Shown: piece after piece, positions 11,506 through 23,733 of the stretch | Layout of the letters: each line of letters begins with the position of its first letter | Numbering within the stretch: the first letter of the stretch is position 1 | Assembly (NCBI RefSeq): GCF_016808335.1 | Contig: NC_053142.1 | Coordinates: forward strand, 43,939,674 to 44,003,673 | From: Panicum virgatum | Taxonomy: Eukaryota > Streptophyta > Magnoliopsida > Poales > Poaceae | DNA length: 64,000 nucleotides | Direction of reading: 5' to 3' | Notes under the pieces: model-generated | The model's database searches: none | What the model saw: only the letters and a program-made list of their open reading frames with translations | What the model was told of the DNA's origin: nothing | Position numbers and translations under genes: made by a program

Positions 11506-12403
11506 CACCTTTTTCATTTTTATATTTTTTTAAAAAATAAAATTTCAAAAATATATGTCGAATAGGGAAATTTTCAAAAATGAGTGCCTGTCGACAGGGT
11601 GGCTGTCCTGGCGCCTAAGGCGCATTAAACAGTGAACTTGTAAAATTGATATAAAATTGTAGAAAAATTGGAAAAATACAAAATCAACTGTTCTGGATTC
11701 TATGAAACAAGATCTACAACTTTTGTTACATAAAGTTTTTCATTTGATCAATGTATCTAAATAAAAAAAATAGTTCTTGTACCTAGAAAAATCTGAAATA
11801 ATTCATTTGGTCTAGTTGTGCTTATCTAAAATTTACCAAACTTTTTTTTATATCTCTTAGGAAATAAAATAATGGTACTGTAAAAGTTATGGCTTCTAAT
11901 ACTCAGCATAACAACATGGATAAATAACTCATTTAAACTAGACATATTGCAAGATCTAATTTAAAAACTTATTCTAGAAATGTTTTCTGGTCCTACCAAT
12001 TTTGTACAAGTCTATTCTCACCATATGCAACACTTTGGCCAAAGATGACATGCATCCAAAGGATGGATCTTGATATTTAAATAAAAGTGCATTAAACTTG
12101 TATTTAAAATAGAGCAAGATACATTGATCAAATGAAAAACTTTATGTAATAAAAGTTGTAGATCTTGTTTCATAGAATCCAGAATAGTTAAGTTTGTGTT
12201 TTTTCGATTTTTCTACGATTTTATATCGATTTTACAAGTTCACTGTTTAATGCGCTCTAGGCGCCAGGACCTAAATGTAATTTTTTTTTACATTTAGGTC
12301 CTGTCGCCCACCCATTAGAGGGGCGACATGTACCCATTTTTGAAAATTTCCCTATTTGGCATATATTTTTGAATTTTTTTTAAATATAAAAATAAAAAAG
12401 TCC
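11506..12403. mobile_element. Non-autonomous long-TIR (foldback, MULE-like) DNA element
   Basis: The left arm at 11506-11758 is an imperfect inverted copy of the right arm at 12117-12403, matching in blocks such as the reverse complements of gaaacaagatctacaacttt and ttcactgtttaatgcgc. The ends are flanked by a likely 10-bp target duplication, aaccgaccgg (11496-11505) and aaccaaccgg (12404-12413). Arms of about 250-290 bp with 9-10 bp duplications fit a Mutator-like or foldback element. The internal 350 bp has no ORF. The right arm holds an extra perfect 15-bp hairpin, 12266-12280 with 12288-12302, absent from the left arm. Confidence 0.8.
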
Positions 12404-13555
12404 AACCAACCGGGCCATCGTGAGGCCCACAGCCACGGCTCAAATTCGAGCCCAAGTTCCATGGCCGTTTGCGGAGTAGTAGTACAGGCGTGGAATTGCA
12501 CGAGCTCGACGAGCGAGCGGCGAGCCGGCGAGCGGTCACAGCCTCACAGGCCCCGTCGCTCTCCGCATTCATCTCTCCACGCCAAGCGCGTGCGTGGACG
12601 AACAGACTCGGCAATGCATGATTGAGCTGCGTATGGCTGTGCCTGTACGCATCCCCAATAATTCCGGACGATTTCAATGGAGCACCTGTTGCGGACGCTT
12701 CATTCGGACAATGATTTGTTGGGGGGCACGTGAATGCGCGGGTAACATGGGGCACCCTGGGACTGCTGAGAGAGCTTGATGATCCGTGCTAGCCGCTAGT
12801 ATTTTCTTTCCGGTTTTCAGATTCCAGTGATAGTTTCAGAAGAAAAAAAGAAGAAGATTCAGTGACAGTGATGATACGTGCGCTGAAATCCTCATCAGGA
12901 TGGTGCCGGCCGTGTCTGAATCTCTGGCGCCATACCAATGCTGACAAAAGGTTATTAGGTGGATCGTCTGTTCGTTCCTACCTCGCTCGTCGCTGGATCA
13001 GTGCTGCCTGGCCCCGTTTAACCGCCGTACCCACCCTCGTCCTCTTCAAATAATTGAGATCAGAGCACGGGAAAAGACGCACTGTCAATGCAAAAACTAA
13101 CTGTGTTAAAACAGCTCAGAAGTTTTGTGTTGGCAGAGAACTTTGTATACGGACAAAATTGTTTCAATCCGAAAACAAGAATTTCTTGTCCCTGTCCTGG
13201 AGGCTGTCCGTTTCAACGATGAGCCATGTGGATGGCCCCGTAGGTTCCAAACTGAAATCGTCCTTTGGGGAACTGCGGTGGTTGGGAGAGGTGGATCTAG
13301 GCTCCAGCAGCGCGAGGGACGTGCCATGTTTCTTGTCTGCCGCGAGCCATGATTTGTTACCTGACTGCTCCGCTCGAGATGCAAGGTAGAGGATTTGGCC
13401 GCTGCGAATATTCCCCAAAAACTGAAATGCGAAGAGGAACCGAAGAAGATCTGGACAGTAGCTGATGACCGACCAGTAATCCATGATGGCATATCATGCC
13501 TGCGGAGTACTAGCTACTGCAGCTGGGATTTTCAGATTTCGATGTGAGATACTTA
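12404..13555. other. Intergenic, no supported gene
   Basis: Mixed-composition sequence with only short overlapping frames on both strands. Nothing resembling a conserved protein or RNA was recognised. Confidence 0.45.
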
Positions 13556-13888
13556 GGCCTTATTTGATTTTTTCAGTTTAAATCATAAGTCCCATCACAT
13601 CACATGTTTATACACTATTTAGGAGTACTAAACATAGACTTATATAAAACTAATTACATTAGTCGTGACTTAATGACGAGACGAATCTATTAAGCCTAAT
13701 TAGTCTGTGATTTGACAACTAATTGCTACATTAAACATCCACTAATCGTGCATTAATTATACTTAATAGATTTGTCTAGTGTCCTAATAGCAAACTATGC
13801 AATTAGTTTTATATTAAATTGGTATCTGAATATTCAAATTAACATTCGAACATTCGATGTGACAGCAACTTAAAAATCAAACGAGGCC
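13556..13888. mobile_element. Tourist-like MITE, 333 bp
   Basis: It starts GGCCTTATTTGATTTTTT and ends in the inverse AAAAATCAAACGAGGCC. It is flanked on both sides by TTA (13553-13555 and 13889-13891). A GGCCT terminus with a TTA duplication is typical of PIF/Harbinger-derived Tourist MITEs. There is no coding capacity. Confidence 0.85.
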
Positions 13889-15150
13889 TTATAGAGATGT
13901 GACTGGGCAGCAGCAGCGCACACTGTTGCTCTCAGTCATCGTGTCGACATATTCCGGCACCGTTACGACATGCATGTGCAATACGGCGTGCACTACGTAC
14001 GGTGTCGGAGCTGGCGACCGGGCCGGGAAACCCGCAATATCCAGGACCATATGCATCGCCCCGCCATGAACTCAGCCGATGAGGGTCACCACCAACCTCG
14101 CGACCGATGGGTGGAAAAAGAATCGCCCCCCAAACCTTCGTCCATAATTTTCAGCGTTCCTCCGGCTTGTCAGAAATACAACCGCCGCTAAAAGCAAAGT
14201 CCGAAGCGAACCCTCGTCTCCTTCAACATTTATTTGCTTCGGTAAACCCTCCTGGGAATTGAGAGGCGAGCGAGAAGACTCGTCACGCCAGGAAATTACA
14301 AGCAGGACAAATGCCAGCCAGGATGCGGAGCCGGGTAAACCCTAGCCACACTGACCCGGCCGGGGCATGCACCAAACCAGGACGGCGTAGCCCGGATCGA
14401 ATTCCCCAGGTACTCCGCGCGAGCGAGAGCGAGCGCGCGACGCCACCGCGGCACGAGCGCCATGTGTCTCCGCCACAATTCAAATCACAGCCACCCGGCC
14501 CCTCGATGCCGATCCTCTCCGACCGGCGGCTCTCCTTCCTTCCGTTCCCGGCAGCCTCTTGTCGTGGCGTTTTGCCCATCATCAGCAAACGGCATTGCCC
14601 GTTGCAGTCACACGCTTCCGTCCGGGCACTGCCGTGACTGCACACCTCCTCGTCGCTGGCCGTATGCGTGACTAATCCGCGTCCCTTCCGCACGTGCGTC
14701 TCACCTGCCCGCCCACGGACAGCCATGGTTTTCACCTACACAGTTTGGTCTGTGTTTAGTTCGCGAAAAAGTTTAGATTTTGATATTGAACCATATTTTG
14801 TTGTTATATGACAAGTTTACGGATGCTTCGTTCCCCCGACGAGCGATCAGCACGAAGGATATGTCAGGAAGCACAGAACGGAAACAGGTGGAGCAAGAAG
14901 AGTCTCCGGAGGTGGACGGACGTGGCTGTGGTCCGCGCCGCGCGTATGGTTAGCCAAAACCCTGGCCACTACTAACCGACCGACGCCGCCACGCCCACGC
15001 GCGCATCCAAGTTCCAAGACGACGGGATCCCGGTCGAATCTCCCACACCACCTCCTCTCCGCAGCCGCACGTTTCTGGAGCGAATTCCACTTGTTTCTTC
15101 TTCCTCCCTCGCCTCCGGCTCCGCCTCTCCACGCTGCGGTCTGCGGCCGC
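13889..15150. other. Upstream region of SPX-MFS, with a MITE fragment
   Basis: It includes a MITE fragment at about 14750-14820 (tgtgtttagttcgcgaaaaa, then gatattgaaccatattttgt), matching the left end of the element at 55603-55823. The rest is the presumed distal promoter of the phosphate transporter gene. No gene is supported. Confidence 0.45.
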
Positions 15151-15153
15151 CGC

Positions 15154-15160
15154 TATAAAG
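15154..15160 (+). promoter_or_regulatory. Candidate TATA box of SPX-MFS
   Basis: Sequence tataaag lies in a GC-rich setting, about 310 bp upstream of the miR827-like site. It would place the transcript start near 15190. This is inferred from position only. Confidence 0.5.
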
Positions 15161-15189
15161 ACGACTCTCCCGGCGGGTTTCCGCCCGCC

Positions 15190-17719
15190 CGCCTCCTGAG
15201 TCCTGTCCTCGCTCTTGCCCAGCAGCACACAGGCAGCTGCGTGCGCCATTGCACACCTCCGCCCGGCCGCGTCTTCCACCCTCCGCCCCTCCGCGCGTGC
15301 CACCTCCCCGCTCACGCACACCAGGCATACTTGCGCACCCTGACACACGGATGAGTTTCTTGTTCGCGGATCGCGTTCCCGTGTCCTAAATCCTGAATCT
15401 CTGTGCTGCAGGAGGTGCTTGGTTGTTGCAGGTCTGGCGCCTCCGTACAGGCCGGCGGCGCGGTCGTGTTTGCTGATGTTCATCTAATTGTCGAGGCAAG
15501 TGAAGGGAGAGGTTGAAGGCCATTCATTAATCACGGTGAGTTGCTCGATTCGTTTCCTTGGCTGTCGCTCGGTTAGGTTGCCCTGTCTGCTTGCTGTTCA
15601 TGCCTCTCTGCTGCATGCATCTTCTTCCACCGCGCTGCCTCTGCTCGTCTCGTCAGGCTTGCGAGATTTCACAGAGAGATGCGCTAATTTCATAATTTGG
15701 TTGTTTAATTATGCATGCTGGTTTCATAATTTGCCCGTTGCTTCTGAAAACCGAGAAGCAAAAACATTTTGCTTTGCATTCCTTCACCATCCAGCTCTCT
15801 TGTGTGTTTTGAGCGTTCAATCCTCATGATCTGTTCCTTCCACCGCCATGAACTTTCCTTGTCCCAACAAACTCGCAGAGATCCTCCTAATATAAGGAGG
15901 AAGACATATCTTGCCTTTTTGTCAACTCAAGACAAGAAGAGGGCGAAGTCACTACTCCAGTTCTAAAAGACAAGTTGTTCAAGTTCTCTAACCAGACTAG
16001 CCTCCTAGAGCTTCCGTGTCCTAGACGGGGGCTTCTTCCCTCGCAAAGGCCAAAAGGACCATGATTTTCTTGTCACGTCAGACGCCGGCTTCGTCTCCTT
16101 TGCTCCCAGCTGGCAGCTGGCTTATCAACTTGGAGCTTACTGCCCTCACCTGATGACCAGTCAATTGCTACTGATGTTGATCCGTCTGCGCATTTTATCT
16201 TTACCAGACTGTTACTATTATCTCTGATTGGTCTGTGCCGCTCTTACATAGAGTACGAGTTTCGTAGTCCGAATTGTCTTTTTGTTACGCTGTTGCCACG
16301 GTTATCTGGCACGTTTGGCTATTTAAATCTGACGTTCCTTGACAACGTTCAGTCTGGCTACCCGTTCCCTGGTTCTCCCCTTCCACTTCCAGGCCTTGGT
16401 CTTCTTTCCCTCTCTCTCTCTGCTCCCACGGGACAGGGCCAGGAGCCCAGGACCCATCGATTTCGATCACTCGCTCTCACAATGTTTAACTCGTCTTCGA
16501 TCAGTATGGACATCAAACGTTCGATTGGTCCCTTCACTCGAGTGATGCTGCGGACCATGAGGCAAAGGCACAAACACCACCCAGGGCAATCAATCCGCCG
16601 TTGATTCTTCGGCGCTTGCGGATCCAGCCGTCCGATTCTGGACAACGGACCAGCGCTTCCCGTTCCACCGTCCGTCGCTCCCCTCCCTCCCAAGTCCTAG
16701 CCGGTCACTCTCGCCGGCCGCCGCCGTGCCTCGGCGCCGGGCATGGCCGGGTCCGGCCTACCCCCCGCACGCGCTTCCGCCCCCATGCGTCAGCGCAGCG
16801 TGAAAACCATACCCCTCCCCGCTAAGCGCCGCCGTGCCTTCAGCCGTGGCCGGCTCTCGGCGCCGCATCGGCGTGCCCTGGAGAGGACCTCTGCACGGCT
16901 GCCTGCAGATGTCTCCGGCATCGCCCCTTACATGTGGGGACTGGGGTGGCCCGCTGGGGCTCATTGGTCAGTTTTTGAAAGGTAGAACCCCCAACTAGAA
17001 GGTGTTTGCGATGCTGATTGTTTGTTGAGCTAAACTTTTGAGCGTTTTAATCTGAAAAGTTTTTTTAATCTCCCACTGAGAAATGAAAAGCCGAATTATG
17101 TGTTGAATTCAAGTGCACGATTTGAGTTGTAGCGTGCGGCTGCAAGCTGATCCTCCAAATATTTTAGGCCTTCTATTCACTGACTGGAAATCATTTGGCC
17201 GTATTCGGTCTACAACGGCGTCTGAGTTATTTAGTTCTCCTAGCAATCTATCGTCAGAAGATACTCGTGACTAGAAAACTTGTCTTAGACACTTGTCTAC
17301 AACGGCGTATGATGGCTTAGACACTTGTCTACGGCATTCGTGATTAGAAAACTACCGGACATGGACGGGAAATGCAATCAGGAACCATTATTTGGGTTTT
17401 TGTTTTGACTAAGCAGGTTCAACTGTGCGAGCACATACGGAATGATTGGCTAAATCTTTAGTCTTACATCGCTGTCTTTTGTATCGTTGTACTGCAAGGC
17501 AACCACCAGCTCGATAGAAGCATATAAGCAGGCTTAATGATCAATAATTGCAAAAAAGTAGCTTTCATGAATTCTGCTAATGTAATAGCAGTATAGCATT
17601 CTTTCCCTCTTTTATCCCCCTGAAGGAGTCAAAAGGACCTATGCTAAAATAGCATTATGGTGTAAATCATGCAGCATCACTTTTTTTCTGTGCCATGTCA
17701 TCTAATTCTTTACCTTCAG
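15190..17719 (+). other. SPX-MFS 5' leader with a long 5'-UTR intron
   Basis: The leader exon probably runs from about 15190 to 15535, where tcacg is followed by the donor gtgag. The next good acceptors before the ATG are ttcag at 17719 or 17725, giving a leader intron of about 2.2 kb. Upstream ORFs in the leader are 15351-15389 (12 codons) and 15476-15487 (three codons and a stop, inside the miR827-like site). The intron contains no convincing coding sequence. Confidence 0.55.
15467..15487 (+). promoter_or_regulatory. miR827-like target site in the SPX-MFS 5' leader
   Basis: The sense strand reads tgtttgctgatg ttcatctaa. This is complementary to the grass miR827 sequence as I know it except at one base, which pairs opposite miRNA position 9. 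In rice, miR827 targets the 5' leaders of two SPX-MFS genes, so the position fits. The site lies 48 nt before the leader splice donor and would stay in the mature mRNA. Confidence 0.85.
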
Positions 17720-17747
17720 TTTCAGAAACAGCCGTTGAAGCGGCAAG

Positions 17748-20700
17748 ATGGTTAATTTTGGAAAGAAGTTGATGGTAGATCAAGTAGAAGAATGGAAAGG
17801 GTATGACTTTTTGGTCCAATCTTCCCAACTAATGAGATTTGTCTTTATTGTTTCTCCACTTACAAGTTGTGTTTAAAGTTCAAATTTTGTGAGGGGATAA
17901 AGGACATATATTCTCTGTTAGAAAAATACATTACGAAGTTTTCATCATTAATTTTCATGCAATTTTCCATCTTTATAGTATAGGTTTAGTATTAGATGCT
18001 CCAAACCTATGAAAATAAGCACGAAAAAAAATCTTAATATATTTCTCTAACATTTATGTCACTGTTCAATATGAACTTAAAAGTCAGCTGTGATGAGGAG
18101 ATTGAACAAATTGATATAGTTTCGGGTAGTAAATCTAGCTGAATTTTTGTCAAATGGCTAAGTGGGTTGTTTGGGGTAGTAACACCCTTTTATTTTCATT
18201 TATGCCCCACTAAAAGAAATTGATACACCAAACTTATTACCGCTTTATGGCTGTCCCTACTATTGTGATCTAGTTTAACTTTTAAATGAAACAAAATCTA
18301 TCAGTTATTATAACCAGTAGGGGCTTGACCCATCCTGTTTCATTAAAAAAATATACGTTCTGGCAGTTATCCAATTGCATGGTTGCTCAACAATGATGAA
18401 GTCAATATCCGGCCGCCAATGCAAGCTAGTTTCTCTGCATGTAACCATTTGGTAGAAATCTTATCAGCTTTTGGTCTTCCTTCTGCTAGATACTACATCA
18501 ATTACAAATTGATGAAGAAAATGTTAAAGCAATATGTTGAAATGACCCAACATGGTGGGAAAGATCGTGAACATGTTCTTAAAGAGTTTTCAAGGATTCT
18601 TGATGACCAGGTATACAAAGAAAGCTTTCTCTTGAAATAACTATAAACAGAAAGTTTTGAGCATCATATTCATCTTGTCAGTAGTCAATTGTAGTTTGCT
18701 AGGGACTGGAACAGTGTCATACAACAAACATAAGGGTCTTAGAGAAATGGCATAAATTGTCTTGGTTGTGGGCTAAAATGCACGTTTGTTACTTTGTTCC
18801 AGATTGAAAGAATTGTGCTTTTTCTGCTACAACAACAAGGCCATCTTGCCAGTAGGATTGAGGAATTGGGAGAACGACGTGCTGCTCTTCTGGAACAGTA
18901 TGATATATCACAAGTTTCTCAGTTACGTGATGCATACAGAGAAGTTGGGTTTGATCTTATAAAGCTTCTCCGCTTTGTCGATATTAATGCTACTGGTCTA
19001 CGGAAGATACTAAAGAAATTTGATAAGCGCTTTGGCTACAAATTTACGGATTATTATGTAACCACTCGTGCAAACCATCCTTATTCTCAGCTTCAGCAAG
19101 TCTTTAAGCAAGTGGTAATTTTCTTGTATTATGCATTTCTAGGACCGTTGTTTTTTCCCTTTCTTCACGTGGCAGGTAGTTTAACACAGCCTTTTATTTA
19201 TCACGCGCCCCGCAATGCAGGGAATTGTTGCTGTAGTAGGTGCATTATCGCGCAATCTTGAGTATCTGCAACACCATGAAGGAAGCTTTGTATCCATCTA
19301 TGATCATCCAGCAGTTACTTTGAAGGTACAATATCTTCACTATCCTATATTCAGTTCAAAGCTCTTTCTGATAAGTTTCTAAAAAGAGAGGTGCCCTTTC
19401 TGACCTCTGACTTGACCTTTATTTTTATGATATCCAGGACCCTGTTATGGACCAAGTAAACCACGCAGTACAGAAACTTACACATGCCACAAATTTTATG
19501 CAATTTTTGGGCCAACACTCACTTATTGTCCAGGAAGATGCACAAAGCGAGTCAGAGGATCTTGTTGATGACCAAAACTACCATTTCATGTCTCTAATGC
19601 TTAATCTAGTGAACACGTTCCTTTACATGGTGAATACATATATCATCGTGCCGACTGCAGATGACTATGCAGTAAGTCTTGGGGCAGCTGCAACTGTCTG
19701 TGGTATAATTATTGGATCAATGGCAGTTGCTCAAGTGTTCTCCTCAGTCTACTTCAGTGCCTGGTCAAATAGGTCCTACTTCAGGCCTCTTATATTCAGT
19801 AGTATCATGTTGTTTCTAGGAAACCTGCTATATGCTTTGGCATATGATCTGAATTCACTAATAGTTCTCCTGATTGGACGACTACTATGCGGGTATGAAA
19901 TTTTCTTATTCACTCCGTTGTGTCACTTAATTTATGTTTCACCTTTGTAAGCTAGCATTGATCTGGGTGAAAAGTACTATCATGGTAAATGTAGGTTGAG
20001 GACCCTTAAGCTAAGGGTATATTCTAGAGTATATTACTACATACAAACAAAATGGAAGCTTTCTAGCTTACAAAGAGACAAAGGATTTGAAATGTGGTAA
20101 TTTGTTGATGTCTTTTAAGGTGCCTCTGTGATTGAACTGGCGAAATTCAATGTGCAGGTTAGGCTCTGCAAGAGCAGTGAATCGTCGTTATATTAGTGAC
20201 TGTGTGCCTCTCAAGATGAGGCTACAAGCCTCTGCCGGATTCGTTAGTGCTAGTGCTCTTGGCATGGCATGTGGCCCTGCTCTTGCTGGTTTTCTCCAGA
20301 CTAAATTCAAGATATACTCGCTCAATTTTAATCAGAGCACATTACCTGGATGGGTCATGTGCATTGCTTGGCTTATTTATTTGCTGTGGCTGTGGCTTAC
20401 ATTCAAGGAGCCAGAACACTTTACTAAAACTGTGGTCAGTGAACAGCCGTCAGAATCTGGTAAACTCTCAACCCACTGAAACAGCGATATGTTTTGTTTC
20501 ATGAATTATACCCGAATCTAACCTCGTTGTACTATTAGGATGTGTAAGCTGCCACTGTCGGTGTTTTTACCATTACCAGGAACTATTATAATTTGATGTT
20601 TATTTCCCTGTGAAAATAGGTCACCACGTAAACGCTAACTTGGAGGAAGGTTTAGCTCAACCATTGCTTATAGGTACAGAACGAAGGCAGGACGAGAACT

Positions 20701-22108
20701 CGGAGGATAATGATGATAGTGAAGTAGCCTCAAAAAACTCTCATGAACCAGCAACATCAATTGCTTCAGCATATAGATTGCTGACTCCATCCGTGAAGGT
20801 TTCTTTCCCTTCCCCTCCAATTATCGACTTTTCTTTTGTATTGTTCTTCCTTTCAGTATTAAAAGAGAGAAGAGAACAGTCTACATAGTGTTCTTTTATG
20901 AAGGAAGTTAGGTAATTAACTGTAAATTATAAGAAAACAGTGTCTTAGTGTTAATGATATTATGATAATTGTAATTGGTAAATGCAAATGCATTCCAGTT
21001 ACTACATCTGCGTGACATACAAGCATATGTAAATGTATTACTATTTTGCCTCAAAAGAGTTGGACACCTATTGACACACCATTGCATGCTCATCTGCTTT
21101 TGTTATCTTTCAATCTTTGTTGGAGCTACCTTCTTCTGTATTTGCCTTTTCATATCTTTACAAGGGTGGTTTTTTGTCAGGCCCAGCTATTGATATACTT
21201 TATGCTCAAGTACGCTATGGAAATTTTACTCTCTGAGTCAAGCGTTGTCACTACATACTATTTTAGCTGGTCTACAAGTGCTGTGGCTATCTTTCTAGCG
21301 ATTCTTGGATTAACAGTTCTTCCAGTGAATGCCATTGTTGGAAGCTACATTACAAATTTGTTTGAGGACAGGTAAGCTTTGTGCTCTTAAGAAAACATAC
21401 TGCAGAAAAATTTTCTCTTCTTTATACATTGTTTTCTGAGACATGCTCTGCAGATACATTACCAATTGTTCTATTTTGATTTTGGACTTAAAATTTAGTA
21501 TGGTCACATTCTTCGCATATGATCAAATCAGATTCGAAATCATTTTAGTTTCAGAACAATAGACCGCAAAGCATAATTATAGGAACAGCTGCTGATATGG
21601 TCCTTCTCATTTGCAGGCAAATTTTGTTGGCATCTGAAGTAATGGTTCTCATTGGAATAATCATGAGTTTTCGTTTCACACCTCACTACTCCATTCCGCA
21701 ATATGTCATTTCAGCTCTCATCACATTTGTATTTGCTGAGGTGCTTGAAGGTATGTATGTTTGTATCCGTTCAGTGCACCCATCTCAAAGTATTACATAC
21801 AGAAAAACCTAAATCAATCATATGCTATTGATTTATCTGTCATGCAACTACTAATAACGAGCAATGCAGGAGTGAATCTGTCCTTGCTTTCACGAGTAAT
21901 GTCGTCGAGGCTTTCCCGAGGAACCTATAATGGTGGACTCCTCTCAACAGAGGCTGGGACTTTGGCCCGTGTAATTGCAGATGCCACAATTACCGCAGCA
22001 GGTTACTTAGGCACGGACCTCCTCCTCAACGTCACTCTTTTGCCACCACTTGTGATCTGCATAGTCTCCATCGCTGCAACACTCTACACTTACAACACGC
22101 TCTACTAA
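17748..22108 (+). CDS. SPX-MFS: SPX-MFS vacuolar phosphate transporter (PHT5/VPT family), 696 aa
   Basis: These tonoplast proteins move inorganic phosphate into the vacuole; the N-terminal SPX domain senses inositol pyrophosphates. Exons by splice signals: 17748-17800, 18490-18610, 18803-19114, 19221-19325, 19438-19892, 20158-20459, 20620-20798, 21181-21371, 21617-21750, 21870-22108. They sum to 2091 bp with no internal stop. SPX spans about residues 1-170: MVNFGKKLM, then [15 protein letters not shown], and the basic KILKKFDKR at 126-134 expected for the ligand site. The MFS part starts around residue 245 ([19 protein letters not shown]), with [20 protein letters not shown] near the end. The length equals that of known grass members. 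The leader carries a miR827-like site, pointing to the miR827-regulated SPX-MFS1/2 group; which paralogue cannot be told. The gene looks intact. Confidence 0.96.
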
Positions 22109-22379
22109 AGAGGCATGTTTATTCCCTTGTATCTATACAACAATGATTCTTGTTAAAATGACTCATGGGTTTGCATATTTGTTCAAGCATGGTTTGTAAA
22201 CATTCAATGAAGTGTATTTGTAACATTTATTGTATTCAATCAATGCATTATGTAAAGATTCATCTGTAAAGATGTATGAGCTGCGATTGCTTTTTTCAGA
22301 AACTCATGAGTCGCTCTTTATTTCAATCGTTCAGCCAAATCAGGAACTACATAGCTGCCCACAATGGGTTTGCGTATTT

Positions 22380-22519
22380 GTTTTTTGTTTTTTTAAACAG
22401 GCCAGGAGCACTGGCATATTGTTTAAGGAGGTGAGGCGCCACGCTGAGCCAGCGCTCGAACCGCGGCGGGCAGCCTGAGCCCCAGCTCAGCTGACCAACC
22501 GAGCCCCAGCTCGGTTCTC
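22380..22519 (-). mobile_element. tRNA-derived SINE
   Basis: 140 bp, flanked by a perfect 13-bp duplication ggtttgcgtattt at 22367-22379 and 22520-22532. On the minus strand it begins gaaccgagctggggctcggt, carries a B-box-like gcggttcgagcgc, and ends in an A-rich tail (T-rich at 22380-22395 on the plus strand). This layout is that of a pol III SINE, not a functional tRNA gene. Confidence 0.85.
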
Positions 22520-22550
22520 GGTTTGCGTATTTACTCAAGCATGGTTTGAA

Positions 22551-22742
22551 TAATTGAAACATCCACTGAAGTGTGCTCCCTCCATACTCGAAAGAAAGTC
22601 GTTTTGGATAAAATTTAGATCAAACATTGGGAATATAAATCATAACTAATTGAAACATTGACTGAAGTGTACTTCCTCCATACTCGAAAAAAATTTAATT
22701 TTAAACAAGATTTGGATCAAACATTAAGAATATTCTGAAACT
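22551..22742. repeat. Diverged tandem duplication, period about 96 bp
   Basis: Units begin taattgaaacatccactgaa (22551) and taattgaaacattgactgaa (22647). Both continue with tcctccatactcgaaa and gatcaaacatt. The cctccatactcgaaa segment resembles a Stowaway MITE end. Confidence 0.7.
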
Positions 22743-23657
22743 CCCAACCATTCCCGTGCAGGCTCATCAACACCCAAGGCCCATCAGACGCGTTAACTGA
22801 ACTTCACTGAACCGAACCGAACCATTCAGAGCACGTGACATCGAAATGTTTTTTTTAAGAAAAACATCGAAATGTGTCAGCCGGTTAGAAGGGCCATGCC
22901 AGGACCTGCTGACTGCTAAGTGTTACGTACACAGTACTCGTCAAGCAGCAGCAGGTCGTAACGAAGCAAAGTCTGAGGGCGGCGGATTTCTTCTGAAGCA
23001 AAAGCGTCCGCGTCCGCGTCCGCTCCGGCACGGCACGGCCGGGCGCCACCGCGGCAGATGGCCGTGCCATCCGAAGGTGAAGTCACCGGCGGCACGGTCC
23101 AGCCTTGCCAACCTACCGAGCGTACCCCTCTTCTTTCCTCACGCGCACGGCGTGCCGGCGGCCGTCGTCCTGGATCGACGTGGTCAAACGTGAGAGCGCG
23201 CGCAGCGAGCGAGCGAGACGGCGGCAAGCGCGATTTTCTCTCGGCCACGACTCCGGCGCTGGTGGCCTGCGCTGCTGCAAACAGAAAGAAAATGATGGCA
23301 GTGGACGTTTGACCTCGTCTGTGCCTGCTGCACTGCCCGGCGATCTTTTAACCTTGTCTGGTGTCCAAGGGTACCAGCGTGCGTGGCATTTTATTTGTTG
23401 TCAAACAAATACGAAAGGCTCGTGGAGACAACTAACTTTGGTATGTGGATTACATGTTTCTAGGTTACAAGATTAGGCTGTTGTTGAGCCCAAGAGACCA
23501 ATCCGATCCCTCACAAGCTTTACAAGATGCACAGTGATTTGAACGTGCGTCACTGCAGTACTGCTCCCTGAGAGCCACGGCCTGACAGCCTAGCCAGTGC
23601 TCAATTAACTCATGCAACAATCATCTACCCTGGCTAGTACTCTGTGCTCTGCTCACT

Positions 23658-23666
23658 TATATAAAG
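23658..23666 (+). promoter_or_regulatory. TATA box of the GMC oxidoreductase gene
   Basis: tatataaag lies 76 bp upstream of the ATG at 23734, a normal spacing for a plant gene with a leader of about 40 nt. Confidence 0.7.
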
Positions 23667-23733
23667 GCACGCGAAGTCTCAATATTGGCCATTCGAAGTC
23701 TACCCGGTCATAGCTTGATCCCCGGCCCCAACA

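Larger units (their letters stand above)
22109..23733. other. 3' flank of SPX-MFS and promoter of the GMC gene
   Basis: It holds a SINE (22380-22519), a diverged tandem duplication (22551-22742) and GC-rich sequence around 22950-23330 with only overlapping composition-driven frames. No extra gene is supported. Confidence 0.5.

Noticed and set aside
16285..16985. Possible extra gene in the SPX-MFS leader intron
   Set aside because: Frames occur on both strands in compositionally biased DNA and none shows a domain or splice continuity.
22440..22519. Possible tRNA gene (B-box-like ggttcgagcgc on the minus strand)
   Set aside because: Flanking 13-bp duplication and A-tail show a SINE; no complete cloverleaf is seen.
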